From: Oscillospiraceae bacterium
GTDB taxonomy: Bacteria > Bacillota > Clostridia > Oscillospirales > Ruminococcaceae
Direction of reading: 5' to 3'
Assembly: GCA_017396055.1 (NCBI GenBank)
Contig: JAFQND010000296.1
Location: 1-6,790, forward strand
DNA length: 6,790 nt
In this document: piece after piece, positions 5,166 through 6,790 of the stretch
Layout: each line of letters starts with the position of its first letter
Position numbering within the stretch: the stretch's first letter is position 1
The notes under the pieces: model-generated
Seen by the model: only the letters and a program-made list of their open reading frames with translations
What the model was told of the DNA's origin: nothing
Databases searched by the model: none
Made by a program: the position numbers and the translations under genes

Positions 5166-5194
5166 ATTATAATCCATCCAGATGAAAAATGGAA
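5166..5194 (-). promoter_or_regulatory. Promoter of the DUF4838 gene
   Basis: The minus strand has a perfect TATAAT at 5171-5166. The -35 position is poor: TTCCAT with 17-base spacing or CTTCCA with 18. The predicted start, near 5159, gives a leader of about 24 bases to the ATG at 5135. The weak -35 suggests either a helper activator or low basal expression. Confidence 0.6.
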
Positions 5195-5218
5195 GAGCTT
5201 TAGGGAAAAAAGATCAGA

Positions 5219-5252
5219 AAAAGCCCCCGCCGGTCACCCGGCAGGGGCTTTT
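5219..5252 (-). terminator. Intrinsic terminator of the surface protein gene
   Basis: On the minus strand AAAAGCCCC-T-GCCGG pairs with CCGGC-G-GGGGCTTTT through one mismatch around GTGA. TTTTTCTGATCTTTTTT follows. It lies 32 bases after the stop of the surface protein gene and insulates it from the DUF4838 gene. The T-run on the plus strand is shorter, so any bidirectional activity would be weaker. Confidence 0.9.
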
Positions 5253-5284
5253 GTGATTCAGGCAGGTTCAGCCTTTATGGGAGC

Positions 5285-6790
5285 TTATTTCTTCTTGCGG
5301 AGAACTACTGTGCCCAGCAGAGCTGCGCATGCAAACAGAGCTGCTGCGGAGCCGGCTGCAGAACCGGTCTTGGGAGGAGCAACGATGGGGATCTCTTCGT
5401 CGGGGATCTCTTCAACGGGAGGCTCTCCAGAGGGTTCTTCAACCATGGGAGGCTCTTCGTCGGGGATCTCTTCTTCCTCTTCGATCAGGGTGTTGGTGAC
5501 ATAGACCTTGGCGGTCTCGCCGTCTTCAACATTAACGATGTCTCCTCTGTTGTCGGGGTTGCCCTTACGGTCGGTGAAGGTGGTCTCCCAGCCTTCGATC
5601 TCGATTTCTTCGACATAGTAGGTGCCGCCGCGGCGAACTTCTACGTCAACAAATCTGTCGCCTTCATCCAGGGTCTCGACATATTCTCTGTCGGTCTCAG
5701 CGTCGGTAACGATGAAGGTAACTTCGCCGTCATATTCGCCGCCTTCCCAGGTCTTGATGATGCGGATGATGGTGGGTTCTTCTTCCTCGGGTTCAGAGGG
5801 AGGAGGAGTGGGCTCTTCGGGAGCTTCATAAGTGTTAAGGATGTTGACATACTTGCCATCCTCGGTCATCAGAGCATAGCCGTCAGCGGTTTCTACCAGA
5901 GAAACAGCATACTCGGTGGTGTCATAGGTCCAGTCTTCGCTTTCGCCTGCAACTTCCTGCAGAATGAAGGAATCATAGCCCTTAAGGGGAACATTGAAGA
6001 ACCAGATGTCAAAGCCGCGTTCCTGTTCGAAAACTTTGCTTACATTCACGCGGGAAACAGCAACGGGTACCTCGGTCTTTGCACCGTCTACAACGCCGTA
6101 CAGTTCAAACATGAAGGTCTCGCTTACTTCGTACTCGCCATCGCCCTTGACGACTTTGAAACCGCCATGAGCTACAGACTCAGCGATGTCATAGTAAACC
6201 TTCAGGGTCAGGATCTGCAGAGTACCATCTTCGCCTGCGGAGGGCATTACAACCTCACCGGACAGGATGGATTCTTCCCATTCTGCATTGTGGACATAGC
6301 CTTCGAACTCTTTGATCTCAGCGTCGACGATATCACCAACAGAAGCGAAATCTCTTTCGGTCTCGTCTTCATTAATCTCATAGACGCCATCTTCGGTCTC
6401 GAAGTAGTACTCGGTGATGTAAGCTGCCTTGATGGGATCAAGGGGCTTGGGATCAGCGGTGGGGATCTCGTAGTAAACCTTCAGGGTCAGGATAACGGGA
6501 GCGCCGTCTTCGCCTGCGGTGGGCATTACAACCTCACCGGACAGAACGGATTCTTCCCATGCGGAGTTGAGGATGTAATCTTCAACTTCCAGGATCTCTG
6601 CTTCAACAGTTGCGCCCAGTTTGCCGAAGTTCATGGCAGTCAGCTTGTCGTTGATGACATAGTCATCGCCGTTGGGGGTCTGTTCGAAGTAGTACTCGGT
6701 TCTGTAAGCTGCTGCTGCGGGTTCAACGGGAGTTGCGGGGATCAGGTCGAAGTAGACCTTCAGGGTCAGGATAACGGGAGCGCCGTCTTC
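5285..6790 (-). CDS. Sortase-anchored repeat surface protein (MucBP-like repeats, pilin-type and CnaB domains), 5'-truncated by window edge
   Basis: The C-terminal 501 residues of a cell-wall-anchored protein. The frame stays open to the window edge (52 codons before the ATG at 6634), so the start and any signal peptide lie outside. Two full repeats and the end of a third occupy visible residues 1-202, each ending like SGEVVMPxAGEDG...ILTLKVYY, with a 93-residue period; they resemble MucBP-type beta repeats. A pilin/SpaA-like domain follows (about 211-320, FKVVKGDGEYEV to ILNTYEAP). After a Pro/Glu linker comes a CnaB-type domain (about 338-435) with candidate isopeptide residues K346, E394 or E395, and N433 in YVTNTL. 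An acidic proline-rich stalk (436-471) leads to PPKTG (472-476), a hydrophobic helix and RKKK. The motif fits the (S/P)PxTG sorting signals known for clostridial sortase B. Its likely role is adhesion or surface structure; the ligand is unknown and no sortase gene is in view. Confidence 0.92.
   Translation of the reverse strand, partial: EDGAPVILTLKVYFDLIPATPVEPAAAAYRTEYYFEQTPNGDDYVINDKLTAMNFGKLGATVEAEILEVEDYILNSAWEESVLSGEVVMPTAGEDGAPVILTLKVYYEIPTADPKPLDPIKAAYITEYYFETEDGVYEINEDETERDFASVGDIVDAEIKEFEGYVHNAEWEESILSGEVVMPSAGEDGTLQILTLKVYYDIAESVAHGGFKVVKGDGEYEVSETFMFELYGVVDGAKTEVPVAVSRVNVSKVFEQERGFDIWFFNVPLKGYDSFILQEVAGESEDWTYDTTEYAVSLVETADGYALMTEDGKYVNILNTYEAPEEPTPPPSEPEEEEPTIIRIIKTWEGGEYDGEVTFIVTDAETDREYVETLDEGDRFVDVEVRRGGTYYVEEIEIEGWETTFTDRKGNPDNRGDIVNVEDGETAKVYVTNTLIEEEEEIPDEEPPMVEEPSGEPPVEEIPDEEIPIVAPPKTGSAAGSAAALFACAALLGTVVLRKKK
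5363..5377 (-). other. Cell-wall sorting motif PPKTG
   Basis: These codons encode PPKTG, followed by a small-residue hydrophobic helix and the terminal RKKK, the standard layout of a sortase signal. The first residue is Pro instead of the Leu of LPxTG, as in C. difficile sortase B substrates of the (S/P)PxTG type (established knowledge). This predicts a non-class-A sortase elsewhere in the genome. Confidence 0.85.
6199..6790 (-). repeat. Tandem 279-bp coding repeats of the surface protein
   Basis: The anchor CCTTCAGGGTCAGGAT recurs at 6199, 6478 and 6757, exactly 279 bp apart each time, i.e. 93 codons. The conserved core is strongest in the block encoding WEES(I/V)LSGEVVMP(S/T)AGEDG, where long DNA runs are identical. 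A two-codon loss in the head of one repeat is offset by two extra codons in its linker, so the period is unchanged. Confidence 0.88.

Noticed and set aside
5285..6634. Surface protein taken as starting at the ATG at 6634.
   Set aside because: The 52 codons from 6635 to 6790 are open in the same frame and encode another copy of the repeat, so the gene continues beyond the window.

Overview
The window looks like a chromosomal segment of a moderately GC-rich anaerobic Firmicute, most likely a gut Clostridium of the Ruminococcaceae/Oscillospirales type. This is inferred from AGGAGG Shine-Dalgarno sites, a Gram-positive sortase-anchored surface protein with a PPKTG signal, a Na+-pumping decarboxylase beta subunit, a PhoR/PhoB-type two-component pair and a hairpin-rich intergenic repeat. 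No ribosomal or other taxonomic marker is present, so the placement is tentative.

Layout, left to right. (1) 1-351, plus strand: the 3' end of a sodium ion-translocating decarboxylase beta subunit gene (OadB/GcdB/MmdB family), closed by a strong intrinsic terminator at 367-398. (2) 399-553: a regulatory region with a TATAAT -10 box, almost no -35, three hexamers spaced exactly 11 bp that resemble a Pho box, a leader hairpin and a strong RBS. (3) 554-2632, plus strand: a two-gene operon of an OmpR/PhoB-family response regulator and a PAS-containing PhoR-like histidine kinase, ended by a terminator at 2638-2667. (4) 2686-2805: a decayed second copy of the decarboxylase beta 3' end. It is nearly identical in DNA to 115-351 but lacks 123 bp between two 13-bp direct repeats. 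(5) 2806-3212: non-coding. It holds a short tandem repeat and a 327-bp element (2863-3189) with imperfect terminal inverted repeats and eight consecutive hairpins. (6) 3213-5135, minus strand: a 640-residue cytosolic DUF4838-type protein, probably carbohydrate-active, with its own promoter and RBS. (7) 5219-5252: an intrinsic terminator for the gene to its right. (8) 5285-6790, minus strand: the C-terminal 501 residues of a sortase-anchored surface protein with 93-residue MucBP-like repeats, a pilin-type domain, a CnaB domain, an acidic proline-rich stalk and the cell-wall sorting signal. It continues past the right edge.

The regulator and kinase work together as a phosphorelay and may autoregulate. 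The DUF4838 gene and the surface protein gene share a strand but are separated by a terminator and a promoter, so they look independently transcribed. I do not see a clear new multi-gene system. The most unusual signals are the duplicated and internally deleted decarboxylase fragment bracketing the two-component operon, and the hairpin-rich element whose two end arms differ in sequence but keep the same pairing.
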